Source: Malus domestica (lineage: Eukaryota > Streptophyta > Magnoliopsida > Rosales > Rosaceae). From it: 64,000 nt of DNA. Shown piece after piece: positions 43,180 through 54,300 of the stretch. The DNA is taken from the NCBI RefSeq assembly GCF_042453785.1, contig NC_091662.1:873001-937000 (forward strand), read 5' to 3'. Position 1 is the stretch's first letter; the number at the start of each line of letters is the position of its first letter. A model generated the notes under the pieces. The model was not told the DNA's origin and ran no database searches. It was given only the letters and a program-made list of their open reading frames with translations. The translations under genes were made by a program, and so were the position numbers.

Positions 43180-46009
43180 ATGGCGTTTCATCACCAGCAG
43201 CAGCAGACCCCTCACGAAATGGCGTTCCACTCCTTCGCGGAGGACCAGCCGCCGCTCTCCGGAGCTCTGACGTGGCTCAACAACGCAGCTTTCCGCCAGC
43301 AGAACACCAGCTTCGGCGGCCTCCACGACGCGGGGAGAAACGACGACGTGGTCATATCGCCGTCCGGGAAGAGCAGCAGCTGCAGCGATCGGAACCGGAG
43401 GGAGATAAGCGGTTACGACGGCGGAGAAGAGGAGGAGGGGGAAGACGAGCTGGAGTGCGAGAGCGCGAGGTTCAAGGCCGACATCGTGGGACATCCTCTG
43501 TATGAGCAGCTTGTGTCGGCGCACGTGTCGTGCTTGAGGATCGCTACGCCGGTCGATCAGCTGCCAAGGATCGATGAGAAGCTCTTGCAATCGCAGCGCG
43601 TGGTCGACAACTACTCGGCGCTCCGAGCCAATGGGGATGTTGGAGTCATGGATGAGAAAGAACTTGATTTGTTCATGGTTAGCACTAATTAAATCTTAAT
43701 TAATTTTTAATTCCATATTATTGAAAGTTTAAAACATTTTTAATTTCTGGATATTTTTAGAGTGTCGTGTAATTAGTTGAGGTGGCAGTGAAGAATCATG
43801 TTGCTTAATTCTCTAATTATTCCACTTTACAAGTGCTTTGGAGAATCTTAATCCTTTAATTAGTAGTTTGATTAGTGGCATGTCTTGGAATTAGAATTTG
43901 TTCTGCAAATCAATCTCTCCAATTTCTTTATAATTTCTACTATAATATTAAGTCTAAACATTTAGGTATGTATCCAGACAATCGAATCCTGGTGCGTAGT
44001 CTTGCTCGCCTAATCTGCTGACGCCTAGTTCTTCCTTTGCTGTTCTCTTTCTTCTGTAAATAAATTTAGGCTTTTTAGCCAAAATGTTCTTGAGATTTGC
44101 AAATCACATTACTTTGGTCTCTGAGATTGAAAATCAATAGAAATGGTCCTGAGATTATTCACCATCCATTATTTTGGTTATTCCGTTAAAAATTCCGTTA
44201 AGTGTTTAGGAGCTCTTGGCCCGAAGTTTAAGCAATTTTCAAAGTTTTGTAACTCAATCTCAGGAACCAAAATGATGTTTTATGCAAACCTCGGACCATT
44301 TTAGCTAAAAAGCCATAAATTTACGTACTTTATAAAAGTCACATTGTAATTTTGTAACAATCGAATCCTGGTGCGTAGTCTTGCTCGCCTAATCCGCTGA
44401 CGCCTAGTTCTTCCTTTGCTGTTCTCTTTCTTCTATAAATAAATTTAGGCTTTTTAGCTAAAATGTTCTTGAGATTTGCAGAACACATAAATTTATGTAC
44501 TTTATAAAAGTCACATTGTAATTTTGTAACAAAATGCTTTGGTTACGATGTTGGTTGAGGGTCTAGCATAACGAGATGTTCATAATTTTGTTAAACTTTC
44601 GGTTTTCGTCATCTGATCTTTGCTCGTTGTGATTTTGTAGACGAATTATGTTCTTTTGCTTTGCTCCTTCAAAGAACAACTGCAGCAGCATGTCCGAGTT
44701 CACGCAATGGAAGCAGTGATGGCTTGTTGGGAGCTTGATCAGTCTCTGCAAAGCTTAACAGGTAATTTTTGTTTCTTTAGTTTCGATCGTCCCATAAATC
44801 TTGATCCTTTCCTCCCCATTTCGCTGCCTTTATCCGAAAAGTAGGAGACAGGGAAAAAGGACAAGAACATGAATGTTACTTCCCATGTGCTAAACTGTTT
44901 TTGGTGTGTCCTAAATGTGAGCATCGTTTATATAAGGCTGCCTAATAGTTGTTCTTTTATTGCCCTTCCCCCGAAAAAACTATGTTTAACTCTACGTGTT
45001 TAGATATCTGCGAAAAGAGGGATTTTGCAATAGCGAAACCATCAAAACCATCGACATTGTTTCCATTGTTATCGTGAATCCTGAGGTTGAGTTTGAGGTT
45101 GATGTCAGTGTCGCGCTGTTAAAGACTTCATCGGTGTGAAGAGGAAAGACGAGGGCAGAAGTTGCACTGACTTAAGTTTTTTTTTTTTCGTTGAGTCTTT
45201 TAGCTTTGATTAGTGTCATCACTTTGGATTGCCTGTCTCTATAAATTCGGATATAGGATAAGACATCTTGTGTAGTGTCGTCAGTTGTTATTGCTCGTTT
45301 TTGGTTGCTGATCGTGATCAACATTTGTTTATGGATGGTTTACAGTTAAATATTTTAAGCTGCTTTCACAGGTGTATCCACGGGTGAAGGAACGGGTGCT
45401 ACCATGTCCGATGATGATGACCAGTTAGATAGCGACATCAACTCCTATGATGGAAGTCTGGACGGGCCAGACACCATGGGATTTGGCCCTCTTGTTCCGA
45501 CTGAAAGTGAGAGGTCCTTAATGGAGCGCGTAAGGCAGGAACTGAAGCATGAACTGGAACAGGTACAAACTATAGACTTACAGCGTATATATACATTTTC
45601 GGTGTGGACAATTAGTGTAGCTGATAACCTCTGCTTATTAGGGTTACAAGGAAAAGATCGTCGACATTAGAGAGGAAATTCTGCGCAAGAGAAGAGCGGG
45701 GAAACTGCCAGGTGACACAACTTCTGTCTTAAAATCTTGGTGGCAATCGCATTCCAAGTGGCCTTACCCGACAGTGAGTTTGAACTTTGTTATAATCCCC
45801 TTGAAGCTTTCAGTTTAGCAGATTCTTTTGTAATAGCTACTAATTAAGACGCTCTTTCGCTTCGATAGGAGGAAGACAAGGCCAGATTGGTGCAGGAAAC
45901 AGGCTTGCAGTTGAAACAGATCAATAACTGGTTTATTAATCAAAGAAAAAGGAATTGGCACAGCAACATTTCATCGACTTCCGTTCTCAAGAGCAAACGC
46001 AAGAGGTAG
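43180..46009 (+). CDS. KNAT3: Class II KNOX homeodomain transcription factor (KNAT3/4/5 clade)
   Basis: TALE homeobox transcription factor, nuclear, expected to pair with BELL proteins. Five exons: 43180..43677, 44641..44761, 45372..45562, 45642..45773, 45869..46009, totalling 1083 bp (360 aa), phase continuous. The N-terminus is Gln-rich (MAFHHQQQQ) with Ser and acidic Glu runs. KNOX1 includes [20 protein letters not shown] and [14 protein letters not shown]2 spans the exon 1/2 junction ([20 protein letters not shown]) with [19 protein letters not shown]. The ELK region has [20 protein letters not shown]. The homeodomain has the TALE signature WPYP and recognition helix [14 protein letters not shown]. 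The C-terminus is VLKSKRKR. The wording fits KNAT3/4/5 rather than KNAT7; the exact ortholog is uncertain and the N-terminus is shorter than I recall for KNAT3. Intron 1 holds a MITE inside a tandem duplication. Confidence 0.93.
43980..44530 (+). repeat. Tandem duplication in KNOX intron 1
   Basis: Unit 1 is 43980..44358 and unit 2 is 44359..44530. Both begin AATCGAATCCTGGTGCGTAG and end GTAATTTTGTAAC. Unit 1 holds a full MITE (44069..44314). In unit 2 the MITE is reduced to 39 bp (44448..44486) between the same ATAAATTTA repeats. Confidence 0.88.
44069..44314 (+). mobile_element. MULE-type MITE in KNOX intron 1
   Basis: 246 bp with inverted ends GGCTTTTTAGCCAAAATG and its near complement CATTTTAGCTAAAAAGCC. 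A 9-bp TSD ATAAATTTA is at 44060..44068 and 44315..44323. It is distinct from the GGAAAACTAATG family and related to the foldback at 24962. Confidence 0.8.
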
Positions 46010-46438
46010 GATTACGATTAACATAATATGGTTGTTTTTTCGAGTTAATTTGTTTCGTAAACTTCATATAAACTTGTCTCAATTTGTAATTTGGAAAAAA
46101 AAGTAATGCAGGTGACATGAACAACCAACGATTGAAGTAAATGTCATGATTTTAGTCGAAAATCTAGCAACAGAGAGCAAGGAATTTAATATTTCTCGTA
46201 CAGTAAAAGCTTCAAGCCTTCAAATGGTATGCTGCCCATCTTTGGATCGATCGCTTCGAGTCTGAGGCACCCCGACACTATCCATGTCTTATAGTACCAT
46301 AATATCATCAAACTCTAAGCATGTAACACGAAAAACTCGAACCAGGTAGCCTTAATGTACTACGTTTCAGTGGATCTATGTAGATTTTTTGTATACCGAT
46401 CGCATATTAAATAAAACGCTTGCTTTCTATACATATTT

Positions 46439-47008
46439 TTATGAATGAGAATGTCTATGAAGAATGTGAATCTGTAATTTTAAGGCAAAAAATACAACTG
46501 AAAAAAGAATACAGATTGTTCTGTTTCTTACAGTGCAAGAAAACCTATCGAAAAAGGAAACAAGGCAGCACAGACGACACTGAATCCGACCTCTGGATTC
46601 TACGAAAGCTGATTCATCGGTCCTGCGAACCTCTCTGCCTAAGGAACCATCTTCATTGGTAAAAGGGTCAGCGAACCTGCTGAAGCCAAGAGCAGCATCG
46701 GCTTCTCTGCCAACACCTTCGTCGAAATTGAGAGCGTAACTATCAATGTCGTACGACGTTGCTTTCTTTTGCTTCTTGTTTCGGCACAACCTATTCTTAG
46801 CCTCTGTCAGCTTCTTCTTCCACCATGTTGTCTCCTTGAGCCGGCCTCCGCCTTCTTGCTGCACCAAGTGTTGGCGTTCGTGACCATTGTTGTTGCGTGA
46901 TCCAGAAGTCCTAAAACAACCACGAAAACCGCAAGAAGACGTAGGAGAAGTAGAAACATCCATATCTGTTTTGTGTTCGCGAAGTGAACCGTGGTTTGAC
47001 ATGAGCAC
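46439..47008 (-). CDS. Uncharacterised plant protein with SYALNFDEG motif
   Basis: Single ORF of 189 residues on the minus strand, convergent with the KNOX gene. I do not know the function. Visible features: FRGCFRTSGSR near the N-terminus, TTWWKKKLTEAKNRLCR (a Trp/Lys-rich stretch), then SYDIDSYALNFDEG and LGFSRFADPF. The YALNFD segment is shared with the gene at 61490..62128, and I recall it in a family of plant proteins of unknown function. After about residue 140 the sequence (RIQCRLCCLVSFF onwards) becomes hydrophobic and Cys/Phe-rich, so translation may really end earlier through an unseen splice or a different 3' end. Start M1 or M3 are both possible. Confidence 0.65.
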   Translation of the reverse strand: MLMSNHGSLREHKTDMDVSTSPTSSCGFRGCFRTSGSRNNNGHERQHLVQQEGGGRLKETTWWKKKLTEAKNRLCRNKKQKKATSYDIDSYALNFDEGVGREADAALGFSRFADPFTNEDGSLGREVRRTDESAFVESRGRIQCRLCCLVSFFDRFSCTVRNRTICILFSVVFFALKLQIHILHRHSHS

Positions 47009-48473
47009 GGTTGGTCTAGAGAGCGAGAGAATCTGTGTTGAGAGACTTGGAGCAGAAGGGTGTTAATTTATAGGGGAGGGGAAGGGAAGGGAAAGGGATA
47101 CAAGAGAAAAAGGAAACAGGAAATATGTATACACACACACACACATATATATATATATGGAAAGAAAGAGTTGATCAATACTTAACATTTATAGATTTTC
47201 GAGGAAAGATTTGATAGGGTGGTGTAGATTTGTGGAAACAAAACAGGGAATTCCTAATGCAAATCTTAGAGGGATTTCAAAATGCCAGGAACACAGAACT
47301 AAACACTACATCTCATTATACAATTGGAATGACACTTGAAAAAAACTTTCTCCAATAATATAATGACGTGTGATATTCTGTCCTGTGTTCCGAACATATT
47401 GAAAAATCTCTCCAAATCTTCAACATTCCCCGCCACAGTTGATATGCTCACCAACGCGGTGCCTTAAACATTCCCCGCCACAACCCACACGCCCTAAGAG
47501 ACGACGACTTGCTATTGGTCAAAACAAAAGAAACGAAGACAGACCCCAAACATGTGGAGTGCCACCGTGGTATTTTGGATCGATAATGTAATATTATGGC
47601 ATTTTAATTTGTTCTACATCGTTTTATTATTTTGGAATGTCATGGTGGCGTAAACAATTGCAGGGAAGTATCTGTATCCCCCATAAGAAGTAAACAATAT
47701 TGACAAAATGTCATGTTAAAAATAACTACACATAATATGCGATTGGAGGAGTTCTTCTGTCTGGACCATGTGGTTGACCGGCCAAATACTCATAAGATGG
47801 GACGAGAAGGGGATGAGTAGGCCCAAAATACAAAAGGAGTGGACCTATATTCTCATGTAATTGACTTAAAATATCGTTACAGTGACATTTCTGTTGTAGG
47901 TAAGTTTTTCCCAAAATTTTGTAATCGAAACCAAAACGTTTCTATTAAGCTTTGGCGTGGTAGTATTTTAGATGTTACTGACAATCTAAGTGATCTTAAT
48001 GTCCAATTCTGAAGTTCAATTTAGAGTCTTCATTAGACAATTATACTTTATGGATCTCATTTTTCAGTGCAACTGCAAATAGCCAAGTAACTTCCCAACA
48101 CTTTAACAAGGTTTAATCTTTGTTTCGATTACGACTCGGGCCAATCGAACATGTTCCATTTAACCCTAATATGTTACCAGTGTACAAAGTGACGAAACAA
48201 CAACAAAGCCTTATCCCGACAAAGATTAAGCTTCGATACAATCCAATGATAAGTGCTTGTACTGAAGTTGGTTCAAAGGTAAAACCTATATGAGTTGAGA
48301 CTTTTATAAGACCAATATGTTTCTATAAAACAATAAAACAACTTCCCCATCACTATAAAGCAAAGCAAATATTAAGTTTATCTTCCAAGGGCTCGAAACA
48401 CAAAGGTACCGGTGCCGACGCCGGCGAGACATCGACGATGAAGCAACTTCTAAGATCATTTTCGAGCCTGAGA
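47009..48473. other. Intergenic: promoter of the YALNFD gene and Raf-like gene 3' flank
   Basis: A CA/TA microsatellite lies at about 47130..47158. A repeated ACATTCCCCGCCACA occurs near 47421 and 47466. No gene is recognised. Confidence 0.45.
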
Positions 48474-51400
48474 CTATGTTGCCGAGGGTTGCTGCGGTTG
48501 GGTCTGTCCTTTAGGAGGAACCTTTGCTGCCATGGAGCGTAATCCGTTCGCAATTTCAGTGAAACTCAGCCTCTCGGACGGCTCTGATGACCAGCATCTC
48601 TCCATCAGTGACTTCCATTCAGGATCGCAAGAGTCCGGTATTGGTGGCCGCAATGTGTTGCTCACAATACCACCTGCATTAACATATGAACAGCGGGATA
48701 TCAGCATCTCCGAATCTGAGTAAAACCTCAAGGCGCCGAGCATTGTTAACAAGTGCGAAGTTGTATTGAGCAGTAGAAGATACCTATGATAGCACCATAG
48801 TGCAAATCCGCATATGGTTCGTCTCCAGTGAGCAGCTCCCACAACATGATACCGAAAGAAAACACATCGACCTATTGTATGCAACAAAAGAGGAGGGTAA
48901 AGAGCTAAGGATTAAAAACAGGTCTAAGAAGCGAGTCGCAATCATTTGAGACGATTTAGAATAAATTAAATAAGAAAGCACAAACCTTCTCAGAAACAAG
49001 GCTACTGCTACCATTCAACAGCTCCGGTGCCATCCATGGAAGTGTTCCCCGCACACCACCGGAGATCAGCGTTTGACATTTCACCTTAGATAGGCCCAAA
49101 TCACCGACCTGGCATCAGAAAGAAACCAGTGAACACAATATTCTAAACACGTAAACGAATTACAGTATGTTACATAAGAAGCATCTTATAAAGCATGTCA
49201 ATGAAAAATATGCGTTTTTGAATAAAGATGCTGCATTTTAAACAAGTATGTGGCTTATATAAGAAACGAAAGATCAAATCTACCACAAAACGAACCAGAA
49301 TATGCGAATGCAAGGAGCAAAATAAAGTCACTACCTTGCATATTGGGCGGTGTGGATCTCGAAGATTGACAAGTAAGTTGTCACTTTTCAAATCAAAGTG
49401 TACTATCTTCTTTTCATGCAGGTACTCCATTCCGAATGCCACATCCATTGCAATCATGAGGCGCTTGCGCCTGTCCAAACTCCTGATAAAATTAAATCTG
49501 TGTCAGATTTTTATCCCAATTGAAAATTACGGACAACAAAATGCCAAGCAAATACATTACTTCTCATTTTTCTGCAAGGCATTTCTCAGAGAGCCGTTAA
49601 CCATATATTCTGTCACTGTTGCCACAGAACCTCCGGGTCCGTCAAGCACAATCCCATAGAAAGCTACCACATTGGGGTGGTGCAAGTCAGCAAGCTTGAT
49701 AGCCTCATTCCAGAAATCATCTCTCTGTTTGAATACATAAACCACAACATACGAATTAAGTAAAAGAGTTATGAATGAATGAAAGCTAAAAGTTTTAGAA
49801 ACTAGTGTAACAAAAAGACAAACCATGCGCTCTTGTTCTGAAGGCTTCCCGGAAAAACACCTATCATTGATTCTTTTGATTGCAACATCAGTGCCCCTCC
49901 ATTTTCCATGATAAACGGTACCAAAAGTTCCAGAACCTAATTCTCTCATCTCTTCAAGGTCACTGTTCTTTATAATCTGCCAAAAGAAAAAGAAATCGGT
50001 CAATGGTACATGGTAATATCACAACATCACAATACATACATATTAATGGAAACCAAATTTTCACCTGCAACCGGCCTAGGCCATCTGCTACTGGAAAACC
50101 AAGATTTGGCTTATCTGCAAAGTTGGATTTGACATCCTAAAATAGGAAGCGGAAGTTAGAAGATAAACAACAGGAGAGCCTAGAATATTTTTTCAGAGAG
50201 GGAGAGAACACGTACAAATAAAAAAAAAAGGTCGTACCCAGTGCACAAGGCTCCCGCTTTACGCAGGGTCTGGGAGAGGTGAATGTCGGCTAGCCTTACC
50301 CCCATTTATGGAGAGGCTGCTCCCAAGTCTCAAACCCGAGACCTACTGCTCATGGGCGAAGGCACTTGCCATCGCACCAAGTGCGACCTCTTAGAGAACA
50401 CGTACAAATAATAAAAAAAATTCACACATGTACATATATGAATTCTTAAATACCTCACTTTCTGTTCTGTTTTGCATCCCTGCAGCATTGTTTTGAACCT
50501 CTTCATTTCGATTGGTTGCATAAGCAGACTCATTTTTATCATGCAAGTAAGAATCTGATGGCGTAGATGACTGAAAAACACAAGCAGCTACTCCCTCAGC
50601 AACAGCTTGAAGTTCTTGCTTTATTTGTTCTTCTGCTGATCCTACGACAAAGAAGCAAAATAATAAGAAAAGTTCATATGAAATAATTAACTTATCTAGA
50701 AAGATCATCACTTAACTAACCTTTGGACGACGGGGCATGCTCTGAACTAAGATCCCTGTTCAAATTGCCTGGTGGCTGTTGGCCTCCATCGTCCATTCGC
50801 ATTTCTGTATATGGTTCTTTTCTCAATTGTATTTTGGTTGGCTTAGGAGGCAATTGAGTATCCTGGCACAAACTCCAAGGATCTTGATTGCTGAACAGTG
50901 AGTTTGAGGAGTCCTGGGCACCAAAACCATTCGAGGTAATACCTTCCCTCTCGTTAGATACCATCTTGGGCTGCAATCTCATATTCTCATCCTTCCATTC
51001 AGGAGGAGGTTGAATTCCATCAGTGAGATGGGTCAAAACAACAGGGGTTCCATAATTAGATTCGTAAGAATCACAAGGATATATTCCAACTCTTGATTGC
51101 AGATAAGCTTCAGGATTTCCCCATATAGATTGTTTTCCTAAATCATAGAATTCTGCTGGCTGTGAACTATACCCATGTGAGACTTCGGCAGAGGGAGAAG
51201 CTAGTACTTCGGTCGGGTTAAAGTGATTCCTGCCTAATTTGTCAACGAGGTTATCCACAGCCACCTCTCTACCCCCAACTTGTGCTGTTTTGTGATCAAC
51301 GTTGTCTTCCATTCTAGGTATATCCCAAGGTGATTTACCATGCTCCTTGTTAACATAAATCTCAGTGGGATTTATCCTGAGTGTTTCCATCCTCCCGTCG

Positions 51401-53835
51401 ATTTGTCTCAAATTATCATATGCAGTTGGAGATTCACGAACCAGGCATTCTGAAGTTTCAACAGGTGCACCTCCAACAAGAGGTACATCTTGATTAAAAG
51501 GATCGTTACCTAAATTTTCCTGTTTAACCTGGTAATGAAATGGTGTTGGATGTAGTTGAACAACATCGTCTTGACAATGCTTAGGAATACTGACCATGAA
51601 TGCACCATCTGGTGATTGCACATCACCTCCTCTCTGGATAACGCCCTGTGGAGATGAAATCTGAGAGAGGCAAGTCACATCTGAATGAGATGTTACGAGA
51701 AGAGGATCTACTGGAATTTGAACCCTAGGGCGAGCCTCAACTCCTTGGCCAAAATTACCTTCTCCCTTGTTCATCGGCTGAGCTCGCAAATTCTCCTCCA
51801 GCCGAGGACTATAATAAGTTGGACTTGAATCAGATACCGGGCTTCCGCCAATGTCTCTCTGAACCTGTACCACAGTATCAGAATGTGCATGAGGCAATGC
51901 TATCTGACACATATAACAGTCCTGGAACTTTGTGGACTTCTCGGGATACACTTCCTGTTGGTGAGATACCAATGCATCATGGTAAATCACATGCTCTGGT
52001 GATTGAACTTGATGCCATCCATAAGCACCTCCTGCTGTTGTTGAGGGTACTTGAACCTGATAGGAATTATAGCTTTGTTCAGCAGGAAGCTGGACGACCT
52101 TGGGAACAAAGGTACTCTCGCCTACATACTTATCCAACCGGGTCTGTTGTGGATGGATCAATGGCTGAAGCACACTTGGTCTTATATTAACATGAGAAGT
52201 CGAGGGAGTCATTGTCATGTGCACTGCAGGAATGAAGTGATGCGGGGTGATGCCAGCAATACTATCACCGTATTGCTGTTTGGTGAATACAGGACCAGCA
52301 GTCCCCAATAGGTGAGGACTTGGGAAACCCATCTGAGGAGGAAGCTGGAGATGGTCTGCCCGTGTAACAAAATCTTGGCGAGGACCAACATAAGTTTGCA
52401 GATAAGGAGCAGTAGATGAAATGCCAATTCCAGGTTGCTGCTGTGATACTGTAACAGGCACAGATCTTTCTAATTCACCTTCCGGATGAGAAGATGGTGT
52501 TTGGGGAGGCCCAGACTTAACCACAGGAATGACCAATGGAATTGTAGAAACTTCAGAATAAATTGTAGGCTTAGGATCCACAAATACCAGCCTTGTACTA
52601 GCATCATGAGAAGTAGATGAATCCCTTTTCGGTGATAACTTGCCCGGTGATGGAAGTCCAGTATTGTCCCCCTGACCAGGAACTGAGTTATCAACAACAT
52701 CAGTTCCACTAAAATCAGAATTTTGAGTTGAAGTTGCACTTGCATTGCTCTCCTTCCTCACGATACCAACACTCACCCCATCCATAATCCCATTGACAGC
52801 ATCAACATATCTCTGCTCACTATTATGTAAATCCCCAATTTGTACGACACCAGATGGATCAACTTCAGAAGCAGAAAACAAAAATACCCTCAACTTTGCT
52901 GAACCATCTGGAGATCTCTCGACCAACTTCCCATATTCATCCTTCATATTGTCAAGATCATCAGCACATGAAACCGACACCAGTGCATCGAGATCCTCAT
53001 CGGGGAGCTGGTATTTAATGACCACAGGTTGCCCATATGTATCCACCATCTTCTGCACTAGCTCATTGAAGCTCACATCTCTCCGAACACTAATAATCCT
53101 TGTCTGCCCTCCAACATACCTCAACATTCCATCACTTGGTCTGGGCAAAATCTTTCCGCCAAAGCTGCACAGAAGCTTTATTTTCTTCCCATACACAGAA
53201 TCTTCCCCACCGTCATCACTTGCTTGTTCAGTCCCACTCCCACGACTGCCCAAATTGGCATTGTAACCATATCCCGATGTCAAATCATTCCCAGTCTGAT
53301 CAGCAACATTGCCACTGACCTTATTGCCTAAATTGGGATTATAACCGAACCCAGCTGCCATATCATTAACTCCATGATCTAGACCACTGCCAGCACTCCT
53401 ATTAAACATATTCGAACTACAGTCAGAAGGCCTAGAAGCAGTTGTTGTAGTATCAGAGCTTACAAGATCAACATCATTTCCGCCGACCCGACTGCCCAAA
53501 TTAGGACTGTAACCAATTCCAACACCAACGCCAGGGTTCACACCTGGATGTCCCACCGGCACAGCAATGCGGGGGCCAGGGCACCACGGGGGCACCCCCG
53601 ACACGGCATTTCCATACCCTAGGCCAACATGCCCAGCCTCCGAGGCAACCGGTGCTTGGTAAAAAACAGGTATTGAATGAGGGCTATTAACTTCACGAAC
53701 TGGGTGGCTGGGGAAAAATCCATCGGGGTTTCGAGCAGCTGTAGTAGCCTGCGCAATGCGGGGTTCTTCGGCCACAGTTCGAGCTACATTTAACTGTCTC
53801 AGTTCTTTGGGAAACGAATTTTGATCAAACGCCAT
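48474..53835 (-). CDS. PB1-domain Raf-like MAPKKK (group B, RAF18/20/24/35-type)
   Basis: Predicted cytosolic Ser/Thr kinase of the plant Raf-like B4 group, whose Arabidopsis members act in osmotic-stress signalling upstream of SnRK2s. Nine minus-strand exons: 50721..53835, 50454..50641, 50065..50136, 49824..49976, 49561..49724, 49335..49482, 48986..49108, 48784..48871, 48474..48673, totalling 4251 bp (1416 aa) with phase closing throughout. The N-terminus has three G-x-GY-x-x-NLG repeats. PB1 starts near residue 215 ([39 protein letters not shown]). A long low-complexity linker follows. The kinase domain begins near 1135: GSGTFGTV loop, VAIK Lys about 1159, HFDLKSDN about 1259-1266, DLG about 1283, [21 protein letters not shown]. 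The catalytic-loop HRD Arg is Phe and the DFG Phe is Leu. A 5'-UTR intron is likely (acceptor TTGTAG just before ATATGG). Intron 2 carries a SINE. Confidence 0.93.
50221..50392 (-). mobile_element. Full-length tRNA-derived SINE (Au-like) in Raf-like intron 2
   Basis: 172 bp, minus orientation, flanked by an 18-bp TSD AGAGAACACGTACAAATA (50203..50220 and 50393..50410). On the minus strand it starts AAGAGGTCGCACTTGGTGCG, has a B-box-like GGGTTTGAGACTTGGG and ends GGGTACGACC followed by T-rich sequence, as for Au SINEs. The family name is from memory. The long intact TSD suggests a fairly recent insertion. Confidence 0.88.
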
Positions 53836-54300
53836 ATCTACAATTAATTAAAAAAAAATTCAAAATTCAATCAAGGGTCTGCAAAATCAATCCTAAATAA
53901 GAAAACCCACGATCAAAATTCGATAAAGCTAAAATCTTTTCATCTAGATTGCGATAAAGCTAAGGTCTTTTCATCTGGGATTTTCATTTTGTTAATTCTA
54001 ATTTAAGTACTGAAGCTTTTCTAATCATCTGCTATAAACCCTAGCCAGATTGCACCAAACTATAACAAAATTTTACAGCTTTATATCCAAAACAGGGGAC
54101 AATAAACACAAATAATTGAACAAAAACACACACACAGAGAGAGAGATTAAGTACCAGATTGAAACGTTGGCGTTTGGAGGAGAGAGAGAGTGTGTGGAAG
54201 AGATAAGATGGAGGAGAAGAAAAAACACAGAGAGAGAGAGAGTCCGAGTCGGTGGAGTGCAGTTTCCAAACTCCGAAGGAATCAAAGCTCACAGTGACAA
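53836..54300 (-). promoter_or_regulatory. Raf-like gene 5' leader with GA/CT microsatellites
   Basis: Contains a likely 5'-UTR intron between a donor near 54153 (CTG|GTACTTAATC on the minus strand) and the acceptor at 53838. GAGAGAGA tracts on the plus strand (54136..54145, 54180..54190, 54230..54242) give CT-rich leader sequence. The core promoter was not located. Confidence 0.45.

Noticed and set aside
43138-43590. 150-residue minus-strand ORF
   Set aside because: Antisense to KNOX exon 1, GC-rich codon bias keeps it open.
51819-53318. Plus-strand ORFs of 123 and 173 residues
   Set aside because: Antisense of the Raf-like kinase exon 1.
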